Of a stretch of 41,671 nucleotides of DNA, positions 32,178 through 41,424 are shown one piece after another. The first letter of the stretch is position 1; every line of letters starts with the position of its first letter. Source of the DNA: Syntrophus gentianae (lineage in GTDB: Bacteria > Desulfobacterota > Syntrophia > Syntrophales > Syntrophaceae); NCBI RefSeq assembly GCF_900109885.1, contig NZ_FOBS01000028.1, positions 1 to 41,671 of the forward strand, in the 5' to 3' direction. The position numbers and the translations under genes are program-made. Below the pieces are notes generated by a model. It did no database searches and had not been told where the DNA came from. It saw nothing but the letters and a program-made list of their open reading frames with translations.

Positions 32178-34457
32178 ATGGTCCCGATTCGAAAGATCCT
32201 TCTTACTGCACTATGCCTCCTGGTCCTTCTCGGTCTCGATTATCTCGGCTTTCTGGAGGGGATGAACAACTATTTCTACGATCTCTCCTTTCGCCTTCGG
32301 GGTCCGGAAAAACCCCTGGAAAAAATTCTCATTGCCGCCATTGATGAAAAAACCCTTTCTCGACTCGGTCCCTGGCCCCTTCAACGGGCATGGTATGCGT
32401 CCCTCCTCAAAAAAATGAAGGCTGCCGACATCGTGGCTTTTGATATTGTTCTGGCCGAGACGTCTCCTGATGATCCCCTCCTTGCTGAAGCCATGAAAAG
32501 ATCCGCTCCGGTGGTTTTACCGATTCTCATCAATGAGGACCTGTCCATCGAATATCCCTCCCGGACGTTTTCTGCTCCCCTGGCGGGACATGTTCATGTT
32601 GAACGGGGCATCGATGGGGTGGCCCGGGAAGTCTATCACACGCTCTATTTTCAGGGGCGGCGGTTGCCTTCTTTCGCTTCTGTAATCTATGAATTGGCGG
32701 AAAAGCGTTCCTTTCCCCGAAGGGCTCCTTTCGGGGAACATTCAAACGAAAAGGCCATCCTCCAGGAAAACCTCATGAGAGTCAATTACTCCGGCGGTCC
32801 AGGGACGATTCCCCGGCTCCCTGTTTTCGATATCGTCCAGGGGGCTTATCCGGAAAGCTATTTCCGGGGAAAGATCGTTCTGGTGGGGATTACGGCCATG
32901 GGATTGGTTGACAGCGTCACAACCCCTTACGCCGAATCACGGATGGGCACATCGGGAGTAGAAGTGCAGGCCAACATTGTCAACAACCTGCTGCTGGCCA
33001 ATGCGATTCGGGTCGTCCCTCTGGCCGGAAGCTGGCTGATCGATATTCCGTTGGCCCTTCTGCTGTACATCTGTTTCTTTCGATTGAACGAAAGAAACAG
33101 CGTTCTCCTCCTGATCGCCGCCCTGCTGCTTTTTTCCCTTTTCACCTTTCTTGCCTTTTCAATCTGGCACATCTGGAATCCGCCGGCTGCGACGATGATC
33201 AGTTTTCTCGTCCTTTTGATGCTGGCCTATCTTTTCAAACTTCATGCAGCGGCGGTCAGCCTCGGCGCTACCTATGCCGCCATTTTGCCGCATCTGAGAA
33301 ATGAAAGGGGAAAAGAAAAGGCTGATTATGGGAGAGAAGGGCTTTCCGGCATTCTTTCCCCAAGAGGAATCCAACAACAGGCCCTTGTCCTTCATGATCT
33401 TGCCCATCAACTGATCTTTGAAAAGGAACTGTCCGATCGTATTTTACTGAGCGATCTTTTTGGGGTGGCAGTCTTCGATCCGGAGGGACGACTGATTCTG
33501 GCCAATCGCGATATCCATCGGCTGTGTGCGGAAAATGCAGTATCTCTGGACGACCGGGACCGCTTTATCGCCGACCTGGCGAACCATGTCCTGGAAAAAG
33601 ACGTGGGCAGCCCAGCCTTCGAGCAATGGCTGCAGATGGCTGCCATCACGGTCTCTCTAAGCCGACCGGAAATGCGATACCTGAAAGTGGATCTCTCTCT
33701 CCTGTCCGTTGCGGAAAAAATGTATTCCCTGTTTATTCTGTCCGACATCACAAAGGTCAAGGAAGTGGAACTTTTGAAAGGTCAAATTGTTTCGATCGTT
33801 TCCCACGAACTGAGGACCCCCATGGCCAACATCCAGGGGTTCAGTGAACTGCTGGTTGGCAGCCTGGAGGGGGATTTGAAACAGTATGCCGGGATCGTCC
33901 TGGAGGAGTCGGAGCGATTGACCAGATTTATCAACACCTTCCTCGACATCAACAGGATAGAAGAGGGGCGGGAGCGGATTGAAAAAAATCCCGTTCTGGT
34001 GTCGGACCTCCTCCGGCATGTTCAAGCCGAGATGCAGCCAACGGCGAAGAGCAAGGCTATTGAGCTTCGTGTTGAGGCGCCCGCTGAAGGAACCCCTGTT
34101 TTGCTGGATAGAAATTTAATCGAACAGGCCCTTTTGAACCTGATCGAAAACGCCATCAAGTACAGTCCGCCGGACCGGGAGGTGATTCTCCGGGTTTCAG
34201 AAAGGTTTGACTCCGTGATCATCGATGTGGCCGATAGGGGGTATGGAATTCGAGATGAAGACCAGAGTCGGATCTTTGATAAATTCTACCGGGCGAACGT
34301 CGAGTGTGCTGAGGATGTAAAAGGATCGGGCCTGGGGTTGGCTTTTGTGAAGCAGGCGGTTGAAGCACAGGGGGGGCAGGTGACCGTCCAAAGCACCTTT
34401 GGAGAAGGTTCTACTTTTTCTCTTATTTTTCCCAAATCAGCGCCGGAACAGGCGTAA
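32178..34457 (+). CDS. CHASE2-domain sensor histidine kinase
   Basis: A 759-residue membrane kinase. An N-terminal helix leads to a CHASE2 extracellular sensor (about 25-300; FYDLSFRLRGP, AAIDEKTLSRLGPWP), then three transmembrane helices (about 285-360), a PAS-like region (about 420-520), a HisKA domain with phospho-acceptor His in IVSHELRTPMAN, and a HATPase domain (NLIENAIKYS, DRGYGI, GSGLGLAFVKQ). It would sense an envelope signal and phosphorylate the response regulator upstream. It is convergent with the hybrid kinase, 25 bases apart. Confidence 0.9.
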   Translation: MVPIRKILLTALCLLVLLGLDYLGFLEGMNNYFYDLSFRLRGPEKPLEKILIAAIDEKTLSRLGPWPLQRAWYASLLKKMKAADIVAFDIVLAETSPDDPLLAEAMKRSAPVVLPILINEDLSIEYPSRTFSAPLAGHVHVERGIDGVAREVYHTLYFQGRRLPSFASVIYELAEKRSFPRRAPFGEHSNEKAILQENLMRVNYSGGPGTIPRLPVFDIVQGAYPESYFRGKIVLVGITAMGLVDSVTTPYAESRMGTSGVEVQANIVNNLLLANAIRVVPLAGSWLIDIPLALLLYICFFRLNERNSVLLLIAALLLFSLFTFLAFSIWHIWNPPAATMISFLVLLMLAYLFKLHAAAVSLGATYAAILPHLRNERGKEKADYGREGLSGILSPRGIQQQALVLHDLAHQLIFEKELSDRILLSDLFGVAVFDPEGRLILANRDIHRLCAENAVSLDDRDRFIADLANHVLEKDVGSPAFEQWLQMAAITVSLSRPEMRYLKVDLSLLSVAEKMYSLFILSDITKVKEVELLKGQIVSIVSHELRTPMANIQGFSELLVGSLEGDLKQYAGIVLEESERLTRFINTFLDINRIEEGRERIEKNPVLVSDLLRHVQAEMQPTAKSKAIELRVEAPAEGTPVLLDRNLIEQALLNLIENAIKYSPPDREVILRVSERFDSVIIDVADRGYGIRDEDQSRIFDKFYRANVECAEDVKGSGLGLAFVKQAVEAQGGQVTVQSTFGEGSTFSLIFPKSAPEQA

Positions 34458-34482
34458 TCCCGGGTCCAGTTTTGAGGAGATT

Positions 34483-36483
34483 TCAGACCAGGACTTTCCG
34501 GACAGCCCGCGCCAGATCCCCCAGGGACAGGGGCTTCATGAGGAATTGACGAATGCCGATTTCCCGCGCCTTTTCTTCGGAAATCAGGTCACTGTAGCCT
34601 GTGCACAGAATAATGGGGATGTCGCTGCGAATCTTCAACAGTTCCGCTGCCAGTTCATCTCCCCTAATATGGGGCATGGTCATGTCCGTGACGACAATGT
34701 CAAAGGAACCGGGCTGGGAGCGAAACAGCTCCAGCGCTTCCGTACTGCTTTGGCGGGCCGTTACTTTAAACCCGAGGGTCGTCAGCATGGCCTTGGTTAC
34801 ATCGATGATGGCCGCTTCGTCATCTACGAAAAGAACGTGCTCACTGCCCTTGGGGATCGGTTCCATATCCTCGCTTTTCGTGGGTTCGACGGTGTCAATC
34901 AGGGGCAGATAAACGTTGATGGTTGTCCCCTGACCCGGCTCGCTGACGACATGAATCCGGCCGCCGTGATCCCGGACAATCCCATAGACAACGGATAATC
35001 CCAGACCGGTGCCTTCTCCGGGGCCCTTGGTGGTAAAAAACGGATCAAAAATCCGGTCAACGATCGCAGAATCAATCCCGTGTCCCGTATCTCTGACCGT
35101 CAGTCTGGCATACTCTCCCGTGGTCAGATTGAAGGCTGGAGGCCGCTTGCCGGGCTCAATTTTTTCCTGATCAAGTTCAATATCCAACATGCCCCCTTGT
35201 TCCCGCATCGCATGGAAGGCATTGGTCGCCAGATTCATCAGGATCTGGTGAATCTGGGTCGAATCGGCCAGAATCATGATGGATTGATCGGGAATCCGCT
35301 GATTGATCTGAATTGTGGACGGGAGTGTGGCCCGAAGCATCTTGATCCCTTCCTTGATCAGGGGTGCAAGGAGAACGGGCTTTTTCTCCTGCTCCTGAGG
35401 ACGGCTGAAGATAAGGATCTGTTTGATCATGTCCTTGGCCCGATTGCTGACCTGGAGAGCCCGATCAAGGTAAAACTGCCTTTTATCGGGGCTTGGGGTC
35501 AGCTTGGCCAGTTCCATATACCCGATCATGGAACTCAAAATATTATTGAAATCGTGCGCAATGCCTCCCGCCAGTGTTCCGATGGCCTCCAACTTCTGGA
35601 CCTGCTTTAACATTTCATTGGCCCGTTTCAGGTCTGCGGTCCGTTCCTGAACCAGCGCCTCCATGTGGTGGTGGGAGTCGCGCAGTGTTTTTTCGGCCTG
35701 GATCCGCCGGGTAACGTCCTCGATCAGGATGAGGATATTGCTGGACTCACCGCAGGAGGGCAACCTTTTCACGGAGAGGATGCGTTCTTCCCAGTTTTCT
35801 GTTTCCGATTGCTCGATCAGGATCGAATCCTGAGCGTCGGAACCGAGCAGAGTCTCTATCTGGGTTCTCGCCGGACCTTCAAAAAAGGTTGGCAACGGGA
35901 TCAGCAGAAGCTGATCCTGGGGTTTGCCCAGAATATTCATGGCTGGAGCGTTGACATAAACGATCTGACCGGAGCAGACCTCGATGATCCCTTCGGCAAT
36001 GCTGTCAAGCATCGTCTGCAGGTAGCGATTCTTGGCAATCAGTTCTTTGGTTAACTGGCGCGCGACGGTGGACTCCAAACCTATTCTGCCAAGCTCCGGA
36101 TGGCCATGACCATGGGCCTCTGCATCTTGAAGAACGGCAAAGACGAGGGCCTCCGTTTCCTTGAAAGAACCCTTGGCAATCAGGGTGTCGGCGCCGATGC
36201 TGGAGGGATCCAGATCCAACTCGTGGGCAGCGGCTGACATGATGGCCAGATAGACGTTTTTCAGAGAATCCATCTGGCGGATTCTTTGACATAACTCGTC
36301 ACCGTTGATGTTCGGCAGGAAGTAATCGCAGAGAATGATATCGGGGGTGTAATCTTCCAGGATCTTAAAAGCCGACAGGGCGTTCATGGTTGTGACAACA
36401 TCATGTCCGGCATCCGTCAACTTTTTTTCTAAAAAAAGGGAGAGATGATTATTGTCGTCAATGATCAGAATCTTTTTTCTCAT
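34483..36483 (-). CDS. Hybrid histidine kinase (REC-PAS-HisKA-HATPase-REC)
   Basis: A 666-residue soluble kinase with no transmembrane helix. Order: N-terminal receiver (D53 in LCDYFLPN), PAS (about 155-265), coiled coil, HisKA with H310 in [13 protein letters not shown], HATPase with DTGHGID and [12 protein letters not shown], and a C-terminal receiver ([12 protein letters not shown]). The C-terminal REC ends in [14 protein letters not shown]. It reads leftward, opposite to the CHASE2 kinase, so the two are separate units. Target unknown. Confidence 0.92.
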   Translation of the reverse strand: MRKKILIIDDNNHLSLFLEKKLTDAGHDVVTTMNALSAFKILEDYTPDIILCDYFLPNINGDELCQRIRQMDSLKNVYLAIMSAAAHELDLDPSSIGADTLIAKGSFKETEALVFAVLQDAEAHGHGHPELGRIGLESTVARQLTKELIAKNRYLQTMLDSIAEGIIEVCSGQIVYVNAPAMNILGKPQDQLLLIPLPTFFEGPARTQIETLLGSDAQDSILIEQSETENWEERILSVKRLPSCGESSNILILIEDVTRRIQAEKTLRDSHHHMEALVQERTADLKRANEMLKQVQKLEAIGTLAGGIAHDFNNILSSMIGYMELAKLTPSPDKRQFYLDRALQVSNRAKDMIKQILIFSRPQEQEKKPVLLAPLIKEGIKMLRATLPSTIQINQRIPDQSIMILADSTQIHQILMNLATNAFHAMREQGGMLDIELDQEKIEPGKRPPAFNLTTGEYARLTVRDTGHGIDSAIVDRIFDPFFTTKGPGEGTGLGLSVVYGIVRDHGGRIHVVSEPGQGTTINVYLPLIDTVEPTKSEDMEPIPKGSEHVLFVDDEAAIIDVTKAMLTTLGFKVTARQSSTEALELFRSQPGSFDIVVTDMTMPHIRGDELAAELLKIRSDIPIILCTGYSDLISEEKAREIGIRQFLMKPLSLGDLARAVRKVLV

Positions 36484-36896
36484 GGTACCATCCTCAACAT
36501 GAATAAGATATTGCGAGATATAACATGGGAAAAACCTAATATGAGAGCCGCTTGGTCAATTCAGCTTCCTGCATGATTTAAGCCATTCGATGAGCACTCG
36601 ATCCGGAATGGGGACGTTAATCAACTTTAATGAGGCGAAGGGAGTATGGCACAGGCCAGGTGATCATTCAAGATAAAAAAGAGATCAAAACAGGGAGGAC
36701 CTTTTTTGGGAAACCACTGAGCTGATAAAGCAGATCTGGATGAAGAAGGTCCTCTTCGGCTGGAAGCGCCGACAGAAGGCTCTGTCGTCCTGACATAACC
36801 CGTTGACTGGACAAGATAAAAGAGATAAGAGCACGATGTGCTTAAATTTAATGGCTAAAAGCACAAAGACTGTTTTTCGATTTCAGGAGGTATGTT
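36484..36896. other. Intergenic region upstream of hgcA
   Basis: A 413-base gap between divergent genes. It contains an imperfect inverted repeat (GAGGACC at 36695-36701 and GGTCCTC at 36748-36754) and, near 36803, a TTGACT box with a weak TAAGAG 17 bases on that could be the hgcA promoter. I find no gene. The arsR-like regulator that often precedes hgcA is not here. Confidence 0.4.
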
Positions 36897-38051
36897 ATGC
36901 CATCGGAGCAGCAAACCCGGCTGATCTTGCCCATGTTCCCGCCGAAAGCCTCTGCAGGAGGGATCGGTTCTTCGACCCTGTTAAGTCTTCCTGACCTCCA
37001 TCAATCTTTTATAAGGGGTGCCTTGCGGACGGTCATCGGCAGAGTCCCCGTGGTAGAGGCCCACCTTTCCCGTCAGGACATTCTCGGCAGCCTCAAGGTC
37101 CGCTTCGGGATCGGCCGAATGCGGTATTCGATCGATCCGGGTCTCTATGCCCTGGGAAATCCTGATGAAAAGGCCCCTGTCGTGGTTTCCGCAAACTACA
37201 AATTGAGTTTTGACTGTCTGCGGGAAGCCCTTCCCGACAGAGCTCTCTGGATTCTTGTCCTGGATACGAAAGGGGTGAATGTCTGGTGTGCCGCCGGCAA
37301 AGGCACCTTCGGGACAGAGGAACTGATCCGTCGTCTGCAAGCCAGTGGTCTGGAACAGGTCGTGAGGCATCGTCGGCTGATTCTGCCACAGCTTGCAGCC
37401 CCGGGAGTCGCCGCCCATGAGGTTCGGAAACGGACCGGCTTTGCCGTATCCTATGGCCCGGTAGAGGCGCGGGACCTGCCCGCCTACCTGGATGCCGGAA
37501 TGAAGGCGACCGAGGCCATGCGGAGGAAGACCTTTCCCTTTCGGGACCGGATCGTTCTTGTTCCGATGGAATGGATTCCCGCCTTGAAGCCTTTGATCCT
37601 GCTGTGCTTCTTCTTTTTTATGGCCGCTGGAATGGAGGGTCTATCCGGATGGAAAATGTCCCTCGCCCTCGATTCGGGAATGTTCATGGTCTCCGCCCTT
37701 CTAGGGGCATTTTTTGCCGGGACGACGATCACGCCGGTCCTTTTTCCCTGGCTGCCCGGCCGGGCCTTTTCCGTCAAGGGACTGTGCCCCGCCTGGTTTG
37801 TCGTCTTGATTCTGCTGGACTTACGGTTGACCTCTCCACTGTCGCTGACGCGGGTCCTCGAGTCTTTCTCCGTCCTCTTCCTTGTGCCTGCCGCTTCCTC
37901 CTATTGGGCCATGAAATTCACCGGATCCACGCCGATCACCTCCCTGTCGGGGGTTCGGAAGGAAATGCGCCGCACCCTTCCCCTGCAGATTGCCGGCGGA
38001 TTGATTGGTCTGGTTCTCTGGATTGCGGCGAAAGTGCTGCGGATCCTGTAG
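36897..38051 (+). CDS. hgcA: Mercury methylation corrinoid protein HgcA
   Basis: A 384-residue protein. The N-terminal corrinoid domain (about 1-220) carries the HgcA cap-helix signature NVWCAAGKGTFGT, with Cys 131 as the cobalt-coordinating residue. The C-terminal part has five transmembrane helices (about 225-384). HgcA transfers a methyl group to Hg(II), giving methylmercury. AGGAGG sits six bases before ATG. hgcB follows at 31 bases, the canonical pair. The N-terminus is some 35 residues longer than I recall for the Desulfovibrio protein (Cys 93 there). No regulator gene adjoins it. Confidence 0.96.
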   Translation: MPSEQQTRLILPMFPPKASAGGIGSSTLLSLPDLHQSFIRGALRTVIGRVPVVEAHLSRQDILGSLKVRFGIGRMRYSIDPGLYALGNPDEKAPVVVSANYKLSFDCLREALPDRALWILVLDTKGVNVWCAAGKGTFGTEELIRRLQASGLEQVVRHRRLILPQLAAPGVAAHEVRKRTGFAVSYGPVEARDLPAYLDAGMKATEAMRRKTFPFRDRIVLVPMEWIPALKPLILLCFFFFMAAGMEGLSGWKMSLALDSGMFMVSALLGAFFAGTTITPVLFPWLPGRAFSVKGLCPAWFVVLILLDLRLTSPLSLTRVLESFSVLFLVPAASSYWAMKFTGSTPITSLSGVRKEMRRTLPLQIAGGLIGLVLWIAAKVLRIL

Positions 38052-38082
38052 AAAACGTTAATCCACAAGAAAAGGAATAAAA

Positions 38083-38442
38083 ATGGAAACTTTACTCTAT
38101 TTAGAAAATGTGGTGACGCTTCAGCTCGATGCAGAAAAGTGCGTCGGCTGCGGCATGTGTCTGGAGGTCTGCCCTCGCGGGGTCCTGAGCATGGAGAAGG
38201 GGCAGGCCGGGATTTCCAAGCGCGATGCCTGTATTGAATGCGGCGCCTGCAGCCGGAATTGCCCCACCGGCGCCTTTACCGTCGGGACGGGGCCGGGCTG
38301 TGCCACCGCCGTCATCAATTCCATGCTCGGCCGCAAGGGAGATTGCTGCTGTTGTCTTGATGACGGCGAAGGCTATTACAAGGGATTGGAACGACTGCAG
38401 AAGAAACAGGAGAAGCAAGGGATTTCAAAGGATAGGGTGTAA
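38083..38442 (+). CDS. hgcB: Mercury methylation ferredoxin HgcB
   Basis: A 119-residue 2[4Fe-4S] ferredoxin that reduces the HgcA corrinoid. Cluster ligands are C20, C23, C26, C30 and C50, C53, C56, C60, with the HgcB-typical CIECGAC around the second set. A further Cys lies at 73, and a run of four Cys (88-91, GDCCCCLDD) takes the place of the C-terminal Cys pair known to be needed for mercury handling. It follows hgcA and is the last gene of the pair. Confidence 0.95.
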   Translation: METLLYLENVVTLQLDAEKCVGCGMCLEVCPRGVLSMEKGQAGISKRDACIECGACSRNCPTGAFTVGTGPGCATAVINSMLGRKGDCCCCLDDGEGYYKGLERLQKKQEKQGISKDRV

Positions 38443-38719
38443 ATTACTAAGTCACCTTATTAAGTTGAAAAGGTTTAAGCAATCCTAAGGTTTATAGAAG
38501 TCGAAAATCAGGGTATGCCCGATTGTATTATGCTTCATTATTATCTAAATTAAACCACTTGGAGTTTGCAAAAAAGATAAACTGCGGAATATTGTTCATC
38601 CGCATGAATTAACGGGATTGAATGAGCAGGTGGGGATGTTTCATTGAAAGGTTGTCCACGGGAGGTCATTAAACGTTACCGAGATTAAAAGCAGAAAAGA
38701 AAGGGGGAACAAAAAGAAA

Positions 38720-39475
38720 ATGAAAAAAAGATGTGTAATGCTTCTTGCCTTGTTTCTGTCGATAGGCGTAATTTGTGGAACAGCCCATGCGGGAAAGATA
38801 GTCCTGGCCAATGATGAGTGGACTTTATCGAACTCAGGTTATTCCTCTGTCAATGACCCGGATCAGTTCGCAAAGAACGTGGCATCCTGGTTTACCGGGG
38901 GAATGGGAGGGGGTAATTTTCTGGCCTATTCCAATAATTTCGGACTAACAGGAAGCCAGTTGAGCAACACGATGACAGGCGCCGGGCATACCTGGACGGT
39001 ATCAACTGCCGTCACATTCGATCTGGCAACGTTATCGAGTTATGATGGTGTCTTTCTGGCAGGGTATTACGTAAACAACCAGGTGTTGATCGATTATGTC
39101 AATAACGGCGGTAATATTTACCTTGCCGGCGGCACTGGCGTTGGAGGAGCGGCTTACGAAGCAGGGCAGTGGAATACCTTTCTAAATACCTTTGGCCTTG
39201 GTTTCGGCACGTTTTATAACGGTGTTGGTGGGAATATCGCGATCAGCAGTACACATCCCATTTTTGCCAGTGTCGATCATCTCTATCAAAGTAACGGAAG
39301 CGACACCCTGGACTTAAATGCCGGGGATTTACGGAATCAAGTTCTGATTTCTCAAAGTGGTCATGGTTTGTATGCCGTATACGATTCCGCTGTTCCTCTT
39401 CCGCCGAGCATCCTTCTTCTTGGAACCGGTATCATTGGTCTGGTGGGCTCCAGAGTTTTAAGAAAGAAAAATTAG
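38720..39475 (+). CDS. PEP-CTERM (VPLP-type) exported protein
   Basis: A 251-residue secreted protein with a signal peptide (cut near AHA/GKI) and a C-terminal sorting signal: VPLPPSILLLGTGIIGLVGS followed by the basic tail RVLRKKN. This is the VPLP variant of PEP-CTERM that exosortase systems process and that marks exopolysaccharide-linked surface proteins. The middle is Gly/Asn/Ser-rich with no enzyme motif; FLAGYYVNNQVLIDYVNN resembles a Rossmann-like fold of glutamine amidotransferase-like envelope proteins, but that is weak. AAGGGGGAAC precedes the ATG. Confidence 0.8.
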   Translation: MKKRCVMLLALFLSIGVICGTAHAGKIVLANDEWTLSNSGYSSVNDPDQFAKNVASWFTGGMGGGNFLAYSNNFGLTGSQLSNTMTGAGHTWTVSTAVTFDLATLSSYDGVFLAGYYVNNQVLIDYVNNGGNIYLAGGTGVGGAAYEAGQWNTFLNTFGLGFGTFYNGVGGNIAISSTHPIFASVDHLYQSNGSDTLDLNAGDLRNQVLISQSGHGLYAVYDSAVPLPPSILLLGTGIIGLVGSRVLRKKN

Positions 39476-39482
39476 TTTCCTC

Positions 39483-39508
39483 CAGGGCAGGGACTTATCC
39501 CTGCCCTG
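39483..39508 (+). terminator. Terminator after the PEP-CTERM gene
   Basis: CAGGGCAGGGA and TCCCTGCCCTG form a perfect 11-bp stem around CTTA, eight bases after the stop, followed by TCGTTTCC. The T-run is short, but the stem is very strong. Confidence 0.75.
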
Positions 39509-39672
39509 TCGTTTCCCTACCGCGTTCCCTTATCAACAGGGAAAAAGTCTCGGAAAAAACCTGTCCCTTCATTCCTCCATCATGAGACCATGGACCTTTG
39601 AAAGCCCTTCGAAGGAAAAGTCAAAAACGCTGGCCGGATTCTTACAGCGACTTTCAAAAAGCCGCATAGATT

Positions 39673-41181
39673 TCATTCCTTCTTCCCCTCAGGAAAGAGA
39701 TTTCGATAGGCTGTCGCGAAGCCGTCCTTGCCGGTGGCAAGCGCCAGGGAAAGAGGCATGACCTTCCGGGCGAGGACGAGCATGTCGTTCACAAGCCGAC
39801 GGATGTCCCACTGGGCGTGGACGTCGGCCCGCAGGCGGGCCATGTGGTAGAGCTCCCGGGCATTGACCTTGAGGATGGCCCGGCGGCGGTGGGCATTGGA
39901 TAGGATGTAGGCGGCGGCCTGGGGGGCCCTTTGGACGATCTGCCTGTAGACGGCCTCTGTCCTGGCGATGACTTCGCGGAAAGTCGGTTCCATTCCGGTT
40001 TCCACAATGGCGGCAGGGATCGTGGTCCCGAGATCGGGATCGTAATCCTGAACGGTGAGGGTGGCCATCCGGTGCCTTTTGAGCTGGGCGAAGCAGCTTG
40101 CCGAGAGGGTCAGCTCGAAGGTCAGGTCCGCGTATTCAAACTCCCGCAAAACGGTGTCATGTTCCGATAGAAAGCGGAAAGCCTCCTGCAGCAGGGCGGT
40201 TTTTTCGGTGGTGTCCATGCGGCGCACCAGGGTCCGGCAGCGGCCAAGGGACAGGGCCGAAGAGGTATGCAGCAGCGCCGCCAGGATTCGGTCATCGGCA
40301 TCGGGTACGGCGTCGATCAACCGGACGGCGCCCTGTTCGTTCTTCTCTCCGCCCAGGCCGCCTTCCCCATATCCTTCTTCCCCGGAATGCCGGGCTAACA
40401 GGGCCTCGCCCGCCCGAAGCAGGGCCGATCGAGTATCCCGGTCAAAAGGGGTAGGTTCGGCATAGCGGATCAGGGACGGGGCAATCTCAAAGGTCCGTTC
40501 GTAAAGCTGCCGGCTGAAGGTCCGGCACTCCTCCAAGGGATGAGCGGCCAGCCTCCGCAGCAGGAGTTCCAGGTTGCGGGCGTTGAGGGTCATTCCCAAC
40601 TGGGCCTCCGTTGCCAGGGAGACGATGTAGCGGGCGTCCTCCTTGGCCCATCCTTCCAGGGTGGAGCGGTTTTCAGGAAGGGCGGCCATCTCCGGATGCT
40701 TTTCCAGAACGTAAGGCAGAAGCTTGTCATACAGGACGTGATAAAGGGCATTCTGCTTCCCGATTGTTTCCCGGAAGGTTTCTTCCAGACCTGCCTCCCG
40801 GACCTCTTCGGGAATGACGGCGTCATCGGCCAGCAGAATGTACCGCTGGGATTTTTCCGTGTAGGAGCAGAGGCGGAATTTTTCGATCTCCTCCACAACC
40901 AGCCGGGAAACCCCGATCACATCGATGTTGAAAACGGCGTGCTCGGCGACGGAACTGTGTCCCAGGCCGAAGACGATGGTCCGGTTGGACTGTCGGGCCT
41001 TCTCTACCTCTTCCCGGGCAACGGCCCGCAGCGCATCGACGGGCCGGGGATCTCGGCTGATGCGGGCATAGGCGGCGGAAAGGGTTTCAGGGGTCAAATT
41101 GCACAGGTCGGGCCGGGCAGCCTGCAGCTGCCGGATCGTTTCGTAATCCAGGTTATAGCCGGCGAGAAGAATCTTCATCAT
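39673..41181 (-). CDS. Double-length ThyX-like protein
   Basis: A 502-residue protein made of two ThyX-like halves. ThyX makes dTMP with FAD; its usual length is 210-250 residues. The N-terminal half keeps GHSSVAEHAVFN and EKSQRY, but the catalytic RHRxxS box is FRLCSYTEKSQRY, with KFR for RHR. The C-terminal half has LKRHRMATLTVQDYD, but lacks the SQRY-type end. So the two halves share the site pieces between them. AGGAG stands seven bases before the first ATG. It may be a working thymidylate synthase variant or a different FAD enzyme. Confidence 0.7.
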   Translation of the reverse strand: MMKILLAGYNLDYETIRQLQAARPDLCNLTPETLSAAYARISRDPRPVDALRAVAREEVEKARQSNRTIVFGLGHSSVAEHAVFNIDVIGVSRLVVEEIEKFRLCSYTEKSQRYILLADDAVIPEEVREAGLEETFRETIGKQNALYHVLYDKLLPYVLEKHPEMAALPENRSTLEGWAKEDARYIVSLATEAQLGMTLNARNLELLLRRLAAHPLEECRTFSRQLYERTFEIAPSLIRYAEPTPFDRDTRSALLRAGEALLARHSGEEGYGEGGLGGEKNEQGAVRLIDAVPDADDRILAALLHTSSALSLGRCRTLVRRMDTTEKTALLQEAFRFLSEHDTVLREFEYADLTFELTLSASCFAQLKRHRMATLTVQDYDPDLGTTIPAAIVETGMEPTFREVIARTEAVYRQIVQRAPQAAAYILSNAHRRRAILKVNARELYHMARLRADVHAQWDIRRLVNDMLVLARKVMPLSLALATGKDGFATAYRNLFPEGKKE

Positions 41182-41360
41182 GATGTGTCTCCTTTTGAAA
41201 AAAAACCGTTTTCACAATATCATTGACACGGTTTTTAGCAAGGGCATATTAATAATATCGGATGTGTCTCGAAGAGGTTTTTCGTTGGCTCTCAACGGTA
41301 ATAATTGGATGATTAAGATGATTAAAGGGGAAGCAAAATGATGGCCCGGATGGCCACTTG

Positions 41361-41398
41361 AAAATCCCCCACCTGTGGCCGGGTCAAAATCCCCCACC
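41361..41398. repeat. Direct repeats at the end of the IS21-type element
   Basis: AAAATCCCCCACC occurs at 41361-41373 and 41386-41398, 25 bases apart. Short repeated blocks next to istB are typical of IS21-family termini, where IstA binds. The left end of the element is probably near 41340-41360. Confidence 0.6.
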
Positions 41399-41424
41399 CC
41401 AAGGTCGGCAGAACGGGTGTTAAG

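Noticed and set aside
36695-36754. Inverted repeat upstream of hgcA as a terminator or riboswitch
   Set aside because: Arms are only seven bases with a 46-base gap; no T-run or known riboswitch core is visible.
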